IMG/VR virus record: IMGVR_UViG_3300046713_000269 | Location: 1 to 45,591 of that record | Strand: one strand, 5' to 3' | DNA length: 45,591 nt | Source: a virus | Part shown: piece after piece, positions 39,405 to 45,591 of the stretch | Numbering within the stretch: position 1 is the stretch's first letter | Layout: the number at the start of each line of letters is the position of its first letter | The notes under the pieces: model-generated | What the model saw: only the letters and a program-made list of their open reading frames with translations | What the model was told of the DNA's origin: nothing | The model's database searches: none | Made by a program: the position numbers and the translations under genes

Positions 39405-39608
39405 TCAGATGCGGGTTTGGATTCGCGGATTCGCGGAATCTTGGCGCTGACGGCGATGCAGGTAGATCGCGGCGTCAGCCGCTTCGGGGATGGAAGTGCC
39501 GGTCTCCACGAGGCGGTTCAAGATCACGGTAAGGTGCTGTTCGGCTTGACGACGATGCGAGAGAAGTAGCGCTAGCTCGGCGAAGAGCGACTCGTGAGAT
39601 GAGAGCAT
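39405..39608 (-). CDS. Small helical protein, 67 aa
   Basis: ATG at 39608 with AAGGAG; a longer frame upstream has no support. Helical (SLFAELALLLSHRRQAEQHL, VILNRLVETGTSIPEAADAA), ending in an Arg/Gln-rich tail. Preceded by a strong hairpin. Confidence 0.66.
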   Translation of the reverse strand: MLSSHESLFAELALLLSHRRQAEQHLTVILNRLVETGTSIPEAADAAIYLHRRQRQDSANPRIQTRI

Positions 39609-39630
39609 GATCCACTCCTTGGATGGTTGG

Positions 39631-39658
39631 AAACGTCGGGCGCTTCTGCCCGACGTTT
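39631..39658. promoter_or_regulatory. Perfect 11-bp hairpin in the leader of a small gene
   Basis: AAACGTCGGGC-GCTTCT-GCCCGACGTTT between the genes at 39692 and 39608. It ends about 22 bases before the next ATG, just ahead of its ribosome site. It has no T-run, so it may be an mRNA processing or translation-control element. Confidence 0.6.
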
Positions 39659-39691
39659 GGATGTGGATCGTTGGGGATAGATTCGGGAAAA

Positions 39692-39886
39692 CTACTCGAT
39701 CGGGGTTTCGCGGCGCTTCGAACGCTTCTGGGCGGAAGGAGTGCGTATCCAGAGACGAATGGCTTCCTCTAGGGCTTCGAAGAAGCGGATGTCGCGACGG
39801 ATAGCTTCGATGCGCCATTCGCGATGGAGATCAGAGTCGATACGACACATGATGGTTCTGGTGTTGCTTCTACGGGGTGGAGGCAT
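39692..39886 (-). CDS. Ribbon-helix-helix regulator candidate, 64 aa
   Basis: RTIMCRIDSDLHREW starts with a beta strand of alternating polarity, then two helices (RIEAIRRDIRF and EALEEAIRLWI): the ribbon-helix-helix pattern of CopG/Arc-like dimeric DNA-binding proteins. The tail is basic. The AGGAGA ribosome site is clear. A likely early regulator that could act on the divergent region (inference). Confidence 0.6.
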   Translation of the reverse strand: MPPPRRSNTRTIMCRIDSDLHREWRIEAIRRDIRFFEALEEAIRLWIRTPSAQKRSKRRETPIE

Positions 39887-39911
39887 GGTTCTCCTATCGG
39901 TGGATGCTACT

Positions 39912-39930
39912 CAGTTCGCGCAGCGAACTG
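39912..39930. repeat. Perfect 8-bp palindrome, GCA loop
   Basis: CAGTTCGC-GCA-GCGAACTG, 26 bp upstream of the ribbon-helix-helix gene. It could be that regulator's own operator or a leader hairpin. Confidence 0.6.
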
Positions 39931-40027
39931 GGGCCGCCCCCAGGAGCCAGAAGGATCGACCGACGAATCGAGTCGACGAGACGGAGGGCCCAATGATTCC
40001 CCCCATCCACACGGCCCCACAGGTTGG

Positions 40028-40462
40028 CTACTTCTTGGGCTCGACCGGATCTTTCCAGATGAGATGCCGGACCTTCGCACGCTCGGCCATGTAGGGCATG
40101 GAGACCTGGCGCTGGATCTCGGTGAAGAGCTCCTCGGACTTCATGGTTTTCAACCTCTTGTTCGAGCCGAGAAACTCTTCGAGTTGCTCGACGTTTACGA
40201 TGACAGGCTTGCCGCGCTTGAAGGCGACGAGACATTCGGCCTGGCGGGCGTGAGCGTAGGGCTGGTCGATCACCGCTCGGGTTTTCTTGATTTGAATCCA
40301 GAAGTGGTGATACGACCGTTCCAGCATGGTGATGGAACGCGCACGAGCTCCGGCGAAGCGGTCGTGTTCTTTGATGCGCTGCTTCTTCTCCCGGGGCGTT
40401 TCGACCTGACGGCGAGGCATGGTGTCCGGGATGGCTTCGGATGACAGAATGGCTCTACTCAT
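40028..40462 (-). CDS. Hypothetical basic protein, 144 aa
   Basis: ATG at 40462 overlaps the upstream gene; GGAG ribosome site. Basic N-terminal helix (PREKKQRIKEHDRFAGARAR), a central alpha/beta region (CLVAFKRGKPVIVNVEQLEEFL) and a Lys/Arg-rich tail. Not recognised; probably nucleic-acid-associated. Confidence 0.68.
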   Translation of the reverse strand: MSRAILSSEAIPDTMPRRQVETPREKKQRIKEHDRFAGARARSITMLERSYHHFWIQIKKTRAVIDQPYAHARQAECLVAFKRGKPVIVNVEQLEEFLGSNKRLKTMKSEELFTEIQRQVSMPYMAERAKVRHLIWKDPVEPKK

Positions 40463-41123
40463 TGGCTCCTTCCTCTCCGGTTAGATCGATCTTGAACAAG
40501 GTCACGGCTGCGTTGAAGCCGCGGTGGAAGCCGCGCTCGAACGTGGACTCGATGTCGGTGTTCACGTCTCGCGGCTCAGGGATCTCTACGGGCGTAGCCC
40601 GTAGCGGTGCTCGGCGAGCGGCGCGTTGGATTTTGGGCTCCGGGTCGACAACGGGCGTAGCCCGTCGGCGCTGGGATGGATAGCGGACCTCTTGGGGGAT
40701 GGAGATCCGGCCGTATTTCTTCATGTTGGTTCGCCAGTTGCGGAGGGTTGAGAAGGCCATTCCGAGCTGGGCGGCGGCTGGGCGAAGGCCGAGCTCGTTG
40801 GCGAGCTCGATGGCAGCTTGGACCTCGGAGGGGTTCTGGGAGTTCGGAGCTGCGGAGGTTCTGCGCGGCGCAGGCTCAGCACCCTCTTTGACGAAGCGGC
40901 CCTCACTGTCCACGTTCATGGTCTTGCCCATGGAACCACGGCCTCGCGGGTACGTGAGAGGCGCTCCCGGATGGCGTAGCTCCGGGTGGTGCTTGCGCCA
41001 GTGGCTGAACCGGCCGTGCGTAACGTGCAACATCTTCGCAGCTTTAATGCTGCCGATTTCGAATTCGAGTTTTAGGGCTTTTCGGATGAAATCGGCGTTG
41101 TACTTCGAGCTAAGCCTAGTCAT
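40455..41123 (-). CDS. Two-HTH DNA-binding protein
   Basis: 222 aa. Two homeodomain-like HTH units: residues about 8-45 (FIRKALKLEFEIGSIKAAKM then a recognition helix HGRFSHWRKHH) and about 95-135 (AIELANELGLRPAAAQLGM, STLRNWRTN). Layout resembles the DNA-binding part of Tnp-type proteins but without any catalytic domain. Two identical palindromes (ACGGGC-GTA-GCCCGT) lie in its own coding sequence. Probable regulator or origin-binding protein, adjacent to the RepA-like ATPase. Confidence 0.7.
   Translation of the reverse strand: MTRLSSKYNADFIRKALKLEFEIGSIKAAKMLHVTHGRFSHWRKHHPELRHPGAPLTYPRGRGSMGKTMNVDSEGRFVKEGAEPAPRRTSAAPNSQNPSEVQAAIELANELGLRPAAAQLGMAFSTLRNWRTNMKKYGRISIPQEVRYPSQRRRATPVVDPEPKIQRAARRAPLRATPVEIPEPRDVNTDIESTFERGFHRGFNAAVTLFKIDLTGEEGANE
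40588..40602. repeat. Palindrome ACGGGC-GTA-GCCCGT, copy 1
   Basis: Identical to the copy at 40651-40665, 63 bp apart. Both lie in the linker-coding part of the two-HTH gene and both encode an Arg-Ala-Thr-Pro-Val segment. AGGGCC-GAA-GGCCCT at 41339-41353 is a relative. Confidence 0.65.
40651..40665. repeat. Palindrome ACGGGC-GTA-GCCCGT, copy 2
   Basis: Exact second copy of the 15-bp palindrome. Its use as a protein-binding site or as a mobile palindrome is open. Confidence 0.65.
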
Positions 41124-42183
41124 TGGAGGCTCCTTTGGTTTCCGCAGAGCGGAACGGTTTGCCCGAGACCTGGAAGGTCCCAGGCGCGGGTTGAAGCACA
41201 GCGTATCGCTTCTTGATGACGCCCAGGGTTCCGAACCACCGACCGCGCGTCACCTCGGGATCGGTGTCCCCGTAGTGCTCGGAGAGGTAGGCCAAAATCT
41301 CGGCTTCGGTTCTCGGCACGGCTAGGAACGAGAGCAGAAGGGCCGAAGGCCCTATGGTCGCCGTCCGTGGCTCCAAGATGATGCCCCCGGAGGGGGTGTC
41401 AAGGATCGAGAAGCCGGATGCGCCGCGTTTTTGGCTGCCGCGACGCTTTGGAAGGCCGAGCGAAACCGCCGAACCGCGGGCAAAAAGCGAAAGGTGAAAA
41501 TCGACGCTTCCAGAGATTACAGATGCGCCGCGGGCGGAATAGGTTCCGGAATTTCCCGGCGCCTTCGAGGTGTGGTGGGAGAAGATGATGGTTAGGGATA
41601 GCTTATCTCGAAGGGATTTCAAGAGGTTCATGACGACAGCCATTTCCTTGTTCGAATTTTCCTCGGCGCTGTGAAAGCTCAACAGCGTATCGAGCATCAG
41701 GACGGTGGTCCCGTGAACCCGGACACAGTCCGTGATGAAGGAGGAGAAGAGGGGGTCGGTGAGCTGCCAGCCCTTGTTCAGGAAGAAGAGCGGGGGGTTG
41801 GGGATAGCAGGCGAACCCAGGCCGAGCCAGAGCTTGACGGCTTGGCCGAAGTAGTCCCAGGTCGGGGCGTCTTGGCCCATGAAGAGGACGCGCTGGCGGC
41901 CCTGTGGGGGATAGCCGAGGACTGGGAGGCCGCTGGCCAACCCCAAGGTGATGCCCAGCATCAACATGGTCTTCCCGGTGAAGGGCTCCGCGGAGAGCAT
42001 GGTGATGGTGCGGCTACGGATGAAGCCGTCGTCCATAGGTGATGTCGATCCCAGCAACCAGGGCGGTGGGGATAGCTTGAAATCGGAGAAGGAGAGAGGT
42101 TTGAAACGGTCGTCGAAGACGACCCGTTCGGCGTCCATCGTGGCCAGATCGTGATCGGATTCTTCGAAATCTTGGTCGTCCAT
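41116..42183 (-). CDS. RepA-like hexameric ATPase/helicase (AAA_25)
   Basis: 355 aa from the ATG at 42183 (GGGGGG ribosome site); an extension to 42390 covers a long hairpin and is unlikely to be translated. Walker A AEPFTGKT at 65-72, Walker B VLMLD at 161-165 and the IIFSHHTS motif near 199-206 match RepA/AAA_25 hexameric helicases of plasmids and phages. With the primase and polymerase it completes the replication set. The C-terminal 90 residues look like a winged-helix domain (RTEAEILAYLSEHYG). An ATP-dependent origin-opening role is inferred. Confidence 0.82.
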   Translation of the reverse strand: MDDQDFEESDHDLATMDAERVVFDDRFKPLSFSDFKLSPPPWLLGSTSPMDDGFIRSRTITMLSAEPFTGKTMLMLGITLGLASGLPVLGYPPQGRQRVLFMGQDAPTWDYFGQAVKLWLGLGSPAIPNPPLFFLNKGWQLTDPLFSSFITDCVRVHGTTVLMLDTLLSFHSAEENSNKEMAVVMNLLKSLRDKLSLTIIFSHHTSKAPGNSGTYSARGASVISGSVDFHLSLFARGSAVSLGLPKRRGSQKRGASGFSILDTPSGGIILEPRTATIGPSALLLSFLAVPRTEAEILAYLSEHYGDTDPEVTRGRWFGTLGVIKKRYAVLQPAPGTFQVSGKPFRSAETKGASND

Positions 42184-42232
42184 GACCACCCCCCTGTTCT
42201 TGGTTGTAAGGCAGCTGATCTTCTTCACCCCT

Positions 42233-42275
42233 CCCTTCTCTTCCCCCCTACCTTTAGGTAGGGAGAAGAGAGGGG
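42233..42275. promoter_or_regulatory. Long hairpin in the leader of the RepA-like gene
   Basis: Seven pairs around a TTTA loop (CCCTACC/GGTAGGG), a small internal loop, then about eleven more pairs down to 42233/42275. It lies 50 bases before the ATPase start and 27 bases after the upstream stop. No T-run follows, so translation control, attenuation or RNA processing is more likely than termination. Confidence 0.65.
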
Positions 42276-42302
42276 GTAGGCTGCCTTTAAAGTTACCACC
42301 TC

Positions 42303-42485
42303 CTAGACCCCTATGGAAGGGTCTTCGAGAGGGAGGGGGTGGGCCTCTCGTTCCGCAAGGCATTGAGCTAGCCGATGGGTCACGATCCATGCCGAGAGAG
42401 GGCTACGGATGTGCGGACTAAATTTGCCGACGACCATCGTGGCCCATGCGGTCTGCTCGATGGTTGGTTCCGGCTGGTTCAGCAT
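42303..42485 (-). CDS. Small hypothetical protein, 60 aa
   Basis: ATG overlaps the stop of the preceding zinc protein (ATGCTGA), so translation is coupled. Helical middle (LSAWIVTHRLAQCLAEREAH). Not recognised; possibly an early host-interaction protein. Confidence 0.62.
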   Translation of the reverse strand: MLNQPEPTIEQTAWATMVVGKFSPHIRSPLSAWIVTHRLAQCLAEREAHPLPLEDPSIGV

Positions 42486-42709
42486 GGCCCGTCCATCCGT
42501 TCGGCTTCGGGGATATCGATGCCGCAGACATCGCAGGAAAGGATCTCGGGGTCGGTGTGGAAGTCACCCGGCGGGCTGGCGGCGGCTGCGGGGATAGCAG
42601 ACCCCGTGCGCGCGTTCCACCCGGCGGCGACGCAGAGCTGGAGGGCGGCCTTGACGTTCTTCCAGCAGTCAGAGCAGCAGCACACGGTGAGGCGCATCGG
42701 TGTCGTCAT
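42479..42709 (-). CDS. Zinc-knuckle protein, 76 aa
   Basis: ATG at 42709 with AGGAGA at 6-base spacing. CCCSDC near residues 10-15 and CDVC near 61-64 form a zinc ribbon. Ala-rich middle. Function unknown. Confidence 0.7.
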   Translation of the reverse strand: MTTPMRLTVCCCSDCWKNVKAALQLCVAAGWNARTGSAIPAAAASPPGDFHTDPEILSCDVCGIDIPEAERMDGPC

Positions 42710-42717
42710 GGGTTCTC

Positions 42718-42930
42718 CTATGGGCGTTGGGGGTCGCGGCCACCCTTGGGAATGACGATCCACAGGGTGTCCGGGAGTGTGTCGAGACGATCGTGATACC
42801 AGACCTCGTACTCGTAGGCGTGGGTGTATTCGCTGTATTCCTGCTTCCAGAACACAGTGCGATTCGAATTGGCGACACGCTGATCGGCGCATCCGACGAG
42901 GAACAGGAGCATCAGAACGGCGTATGTCAT
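42718..42930 (-). CDS. Small lipoprotein, 70 aa
   Basis: MTYAVLMLLFLVGC is a signal peptide with lipobox LVGC (Cys14). The mature part is Tyr/Trp/Asp-rich (SEYTHAYEYEVWYHDRLD). TAGGAGA ribosome site. Too far from the lysis cassette to be a spanin partner by position; superinfection exclusion or another envelope role is more likely. Confidence 0.72.
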   Translation of the reverse strand: MTYAVLMLLFLVGCADQRVANSNRTVFWKQEYSEYTHAYEYEVWYHDRLDTLPDTLWIVIPKGGRDPQRP

Positions 42931-42981
42931 GGGGTCTCCTAACGCGCGCCTGGGCGTTTGAAAGACGCGCGCGGAATGTAA

Positions 42982-43008
42982 GGGGCCGGGCTAGATGCTC
43001 CCGGCCCC
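42982..43008 (-). terminator. Probable terminator hairpin
   Basis: GGGGCCGGG/CCCGGCCCC, nine perfect pairs around a 9-base loop, in the gap after the gene at 43034. On the transcribed minus strand it is followed by TTACATT, a weak T-rich tail. A second stem with a TTCG-type loop lies just upstream, around 43015-43035. Confidence 0.5.
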
Positions 43009-43033
43009 CGGTTCTAGGGCGGCGAAGCCGTCC

Positions 43034-43396
43034 CTACTGGAGAATGGCACCTGGGAACATGAGGTTCCAGGCGATGATGGCGTTCGGCAGGTTCAGCTTG
43101 TCCCACCAGTTCATGAAGGCCCCGGCCTGGTTTGTCGAGAGCTCCGGGTGCTTGTTCCAGACAGCACCCGACCCCGGAGACCCTTGCAGGTTGGGCAGAA
43201 GTCCGAGCGGACAGGTGTTCGGGCACTTCGTGTCCATGAAGCGCGGTGCTCCGCCCACGATGCGGAGGTCGTGGGGCCGATACTCGGCGTGCAGCCGGAT
43301 GTATTCGACGGCGGGCATGACGTGTTCCGGAAGGGCGGTGAGAACGGGGGCTGGCTTGCCCATCGGCTTGGGCTGAATGACGAGTTCTTGTTCCAT
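43034..43396 (-). CDS. Hypothetical protein, 120 aa
   Basis: ATG at 43396 with TAGGAGCC. Pro-rich N-terminus, alpha/beta middle (VMPAVEYIRLHAEYRPHDLR), C-terminal WWDKLNLPNAIIAWNLMFPG. A CPNTC knuckle is present at about residues 78-82. Not recognised. Downstream of the amidoligase module in the same transcript. Confidence 0.68.
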   Translation of the reverse strand: MEQELVIQPKPMGKPAPVLTALPEHVMPAVEYIRLHAEYRPHDLRIVGGAPRFMDTKCPNTCPLGLLPNLQGSPGSGAVWNKHPELSTNQAGAFMNWWDKLNLPNAIIAWNLMFPGAILQ

Positions 43397-43408
43397 TGGG
43401 AATGGCTC

Positions 43409-43498
43409 CTACGGTTTGAGAATACGGCAAAAGGCTGTAACGAGAAGTAGAACAGCCAGATACACCATGAACAGGATTGTTGCGGCGTAGCGTTTCAC
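43409..43498 (-). CDS. Possible 29-aa membrane peptide
   Basis: GTG at 43498, basic MKRYAAT start, then one TM segment (ILFMVYLAVLLLVTAFCRIL) and KP end. Ribosome site weak; a shorter start at the internal ATG is possible. Stop lies 12 bases before the next gene. Confidence 0.4.
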   Translation of the reverse strand: MKRYAATILFMVYLAVLLLVTAFCRILKP

Positions 43499-43575
43499 GG
43501 CCCGCCGTTTCCCGGGGGTGTTGGAGAAAGTGCGCCGATGCGGGGTCAGTAACCCCCCGCACCGGCCCCCCGATC

Positions 43576-43836
43576 CTAGTCGTCGTAGCCGCAACCCTCA
43601 CCAGCGGTGTTGCCCTTGAACCGACGGACAAGGGTCTCCAGGCGCTGCGGGTCGTAGGTCTCGGTCACGTCCTTGGCGGCAAGCAGGACGGCCGCGCTAC
43701 GGCTCACCGCGAGGTAAGCCTTCGGTGCGAGGATGAGACGGGCAACGGCACCCTTGCCCAGGGCTTCCTGCGTCGGAAGCTCTACGAGGGCGACTTCGAA
43801 GATGCCGATGTCTTTGCTGCCATTTCCGAGCTTCAT
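43576..43836 (-). CDS. Small protein ending in GEGCGYDD, candidate amidoligase partner
   Basis: 86 aa, ATG at 43836 with AAAGGAGC. Compact alpha/beta core (IGIFEVALVELPTQEALGKG, VARLILAPKAYLAV) and a flexible-looking C-terminus: FKGNTAGEGCGYDD. It is the first gene after the amidotransferase. A short tail of Gly/Cys/Asp residues is what one would expect of a protein whose C-terminus receives an amide-linked group, but this is inference; it may be unrelated. Confidence 0.62.
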   Translation of the reverse strand: MKLGNGSKDIGIFEVALVELPTQEALGKGAVARLILAPKAYLAVSRSAAVLLAAKDVTETYDPQRLETLVRRFKGNTAGEGCGYDD

Positions 43837-43908
43837 GGGACTAGCTCCTTTGGGGCCGTGGCCCCGGTTTTGGGGGTTGCCCCCCGGTGTTGGAAGTCCT
43901 GACAGGAT

Positions 43909-44997
43909 CTAGATCCCCGTCAGATCTTCCGATTCCCCTTCGGTCGAAGGGGTTCCATGTCCGTTCAGCAATCCGGGAAAGGGAAGAGACACACCGGACT
44001 TCCAGGTGGCCCGGAGACGTTCCAGGTGTGTCAGGTTCGGCGTTCCCGGGGGTGGCAGGACGAGGGTTGTCGGGACCCCGGAGACGGTTGTCGGTGGCGG
44101 CGGGGTTACGGGCGGCGTGTCAGCGGCGACGTCGGTGTCCGGCCAGCCGTGGGAGTCGTAGTCCTGGGTCTTGCCATGGCCCCGGTGGCGCTTCTTGCCC
44201 TTCTTCGTATGGCTCCAGGCGCCCTTCGGGACGAAGAAGGGGTCATGAGCCTTGGGCACGGCTTCGACGATGCCATAGTTCGCGGGCTCCCCGACTTCTC
44301 GTAGCCCGGAGGGCTGGAGCTGGTACAGCTGCCGGACGGTGAGGGACTTCGTGCGGAAGTTCTTGTCGAGGAGCCAGACGAATCGGGCGGCGCGGAGCAG
44401 GATGTCTTCGGTGCTGGCGAAGATGGAGACCTTCGAATCGTCTTGGAACCGGATTGTCAGGACTTCCAGGGGGTTGCCGTCGCGGCACAGGTAGAGCCGC
44501 CCCCCGTACAGCATGGCGACGGCGTGGTTGCCGTAGGCCGAGCGAACGAGGTAGGGAAGGACGGCAATTCCCTTCAAGGCAACAACTTGCGGAAACAGTT
44601 CGCTGTCGACTCCGCTCGGAAGTTCCACCCCGTGCTCCTTGGCCAGGACCTGGTAATTCGAACAGACGCCGTTGTGGATGCCGATGACACCGGACTTGCC
44701 ATTCGGTCGCGAGACGTAGAAGGGCTGGGCCTGGGCATCGCCGCGCTCCCCGGTCGTGGGGTTGCGGGTATGCAGGAGAGCTAGGTTGCTGCCGGTTTCC
44801 TTGAAGAGTTCGAGGAAGCCGGGGGACGACCAGAGCTCATCGGCGGAGATGGCGCGCTTCAAGAGCTGGTTGTTGATCCAGATACCGGCGGATTGCTCGC
44901 CGCGCTCTTGGCTGTAGAACAGGAGAGCCTTGCAGAGGCTCTGGGTCATGGCCGGGCTGAGGGGCCGTGACGCGATGAAACCTGCGATGCCGCACAT
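43909..44997 (-). CDS. Class II glutamine amidotransferase
   Basis: 362 aa. N-terminal Cys2 (MCGIAGF) is the Ntn-hydrolase nucleophile. HTRNPTTG (Arg78), HNGVCSNY (108-115, Asn109-Gly110) and VDSELF (Asp131) are the glutamine-binding residues. It releases ammonia from glutamine. Residues about 240-362 are a Pro/Thr-rich tail in place of the sugar-isomerase or synthetase domain of GlmS or AsnB, so the ammonia acceptor must be another protein. It starts 13 bp after the amidoligase stop with TAGGAGCC, so the two form a pair; an amide or amine product is implied. Confidence 0.87.
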   Translation of the reverse strand: MCGIAGFIASRPLSPAMTQSLCKALLFYSQERGEQSAGIWINNQLLKRAISADELWSSPGFLELFKETGSNLALLHTRNPTTGERGDAQAQPFYVSRPNGKSGVIGIHNGVCSNYQVLAKEHGVELPSGVDSELFPQVVALKGIAVLPYLVRSAYGNHAVAMLYGGRLYLCRDGNPLEVLTIRFQDDSKVSIFASTEDILLRAARFVWLLDKNFRTKSLTVRQLYQLQPSGLREVGEPANYGIVEAVPKAHDPFFVPKGAWSHTKKGKKRHRGHGKTQDYDSHGWPDTDVAADTPPVTPPPPTTVSGVPTTLVLPPPGTPNLTHLERLRATWKSGVSLPFPGLLNGHGTPSTEGESEDLTGI

Positions 44998-45010
44998 TGG
45001 GATGGGGCTC

Positions 45011-45577
45011 CTACGGGTTAGGGTCGAGAGGGGTGACGGTGGGCCAGGAAATGGGCGGCAAAGGCGGTGCGTTGAATACGTAGTAGCTCGAAGGCTTGGG
45101 CTTCGGTTTCACGGTGGGCTTCTTGGGTTTTAAGAGCGGCGTATGGGCGAAATGGCGCGCCCTGGAGAGCAGATACTTGCGAATCCCGAGAGGCATCTTC
45201 GAGAACTGGAAGAACCGAATGAGTTCAAATCGCGTGTTCTCGGTGCGATGCTCGGCACACGGCACGTCGGTCGCGGCGTCGAAAAAGTAGAGAAGGGCCA
45301 GGACCCAGTTGCAAGTCTTTGAAACGTCCAGGGTTCCGGGATGGAGTCTGCACTCGTAGGTGCCATGCAGGGAATGCAGGGTGTTCAGGGCGTAGTAGCG
45401 GGCCTTGATGGCGCTTTCACCTTGCTTGCGGCAGAACCGGTTGTCATGGCGAGCGGGTGGGACGAAGGAGAACCAAACCCATTCGAACCGTTCCCACCAG
45501 GCGCGGATGTTTTCCCGTTGCTGGTCCGTGAGGTGGCGCACCCCGAGGTGGACGTGGAAGCCGCAGGAATTGTTGAT
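45011..45577 (-). CDS. Zinc-ribbon amidoligase, C-terminal part
   Basis: Continuation of the gene at 777-1. Starts INNSCGFHVHLG (His266 and His268 of the whole protein), the core Amidoligase_2 motif. Then RYYALNTLHSL, HGTYECRLHPGTLD (the substrate/metal strand), and a helical C-terminal region that ends in a Pro/Lys-rich tail. Joining the ends through the 14-bp overlap gives a seamless frame with no residue lost. The motif order matches known family members: GIELEF, then SCGFHVH, then EcRLHPGT. The stop is 13 bp before the amidotransferase start. Confidence 0.9.
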   Translation of the reverse strand: MNNSCGFHVHLGVRHLTDQQRENIRAWWERFEWVWFSFVPPARHDNRFCRKQGESAIKARYYALNTLHSLHGTYECRLHPGTLDVSKTCNWVLALLYFFDAATDVPCAEHRTENTRFELIRFFQFSKMPLGIRKYLLSRARHFAHTPLLKPKKPTVKPKPKPSSYYVFNAPPLPPISWPTVTPLDPNP

Positions 45578-45591
45578 GTAAGCCTTCGAAC
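45575..45591. repeat. Terminal overlap, right copy
   Basis: Bases 45578-45591 equal bases 4-17. This copy encodes Ile at the junction codon (45575-45577), as the amidoligase family expects, so base 3 of the left end is probably the erroneous one. Confidence 0.75.

Noticed and set aside
1-45591. CRISPR array, insertion sequence, integrase or attachment site
   Set aside because: No regularly spaced repeats, no transposase or recombinase motif, and no repeat of a tRNA end was found on reading both strands.

Overview
The window is a complete, or very nearly complete, genome of a lytic tailed phage with a short-tailed (podovirus-type) gene set and GC-rich, tightly packed genes. The last 14 bases (45578-45591) repeat bases 4-17, and a single amidoligase gene runs across the two ends with its conserved core motif intact. 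The sequence is therefore best read as a circular map of about 45,577 bp cut inside that gene. No integrase, repressor, transposase or RNA polymerase gene was recognised. A Gram-negative host is inferred from two lipobox lipoproteins, a murein endopeptidase and a virion lytic transglycosylase. The host genus cannot be told.

Rightward arm (4252-27920). This is one dense morphogenesis operon: probable small terminase, large terminase, portal, scaffold, SU10-type major capsid protein, a secreted PA14-domain protein, a run of small virion or accessory proteins (one DUF6496), a GT-B glycosyltransferase, head-tail adaptor, tail nozzle, tail fibre, ejection proteins including a 1,113-residue lytic-transglycosylase protein, and a lysis cassette. 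The cassette holds two TM proteins, a 34-residue cationic amphipathic peptide, a third small membrane protein and an M15-type endopeptidase. I see no spanin pair, so the peptide may do the outer-membrane step.

Leftward arm (3757 down to 1, then 45577 down to 27986). This is the early and replication arm. From upstream to downstream it holds a translationally coupled cassette of small zinc-binding proteins; the zinc-ribbon amidoligase and a class II glutamine amidotransferase (the most novel module); small peptides and lipoproteins; a RepA-like ATPase; HTH and ribbon-helix-helix regulators; a PD-(D/E)XK nuclease; a tRNA-Arg(CCU) with a shrunken D arm; a SAM methyltransferase; an archaeo-eukaryotic-type primase; a Sak4-like ATPase; an SSB-like protein; and a family A DNA polymerase with an N-terminal uracil-glycosylase-like domain. 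At least twelve proteins of this arm carry CxxC zinc-knuckle signatures.

The arms diverge from a 494-bp gene-free region (3758-4251) with tandem 22-bp and paired 12-bp repeats, and converge at 27920-27986 around a short palindrome. Short perfect palindromes, mostly with three- or four-base loops, are scattered through the leftward arm. Strong hairpins flank the major capsid gene and precede the RepA-like ATPase gene.
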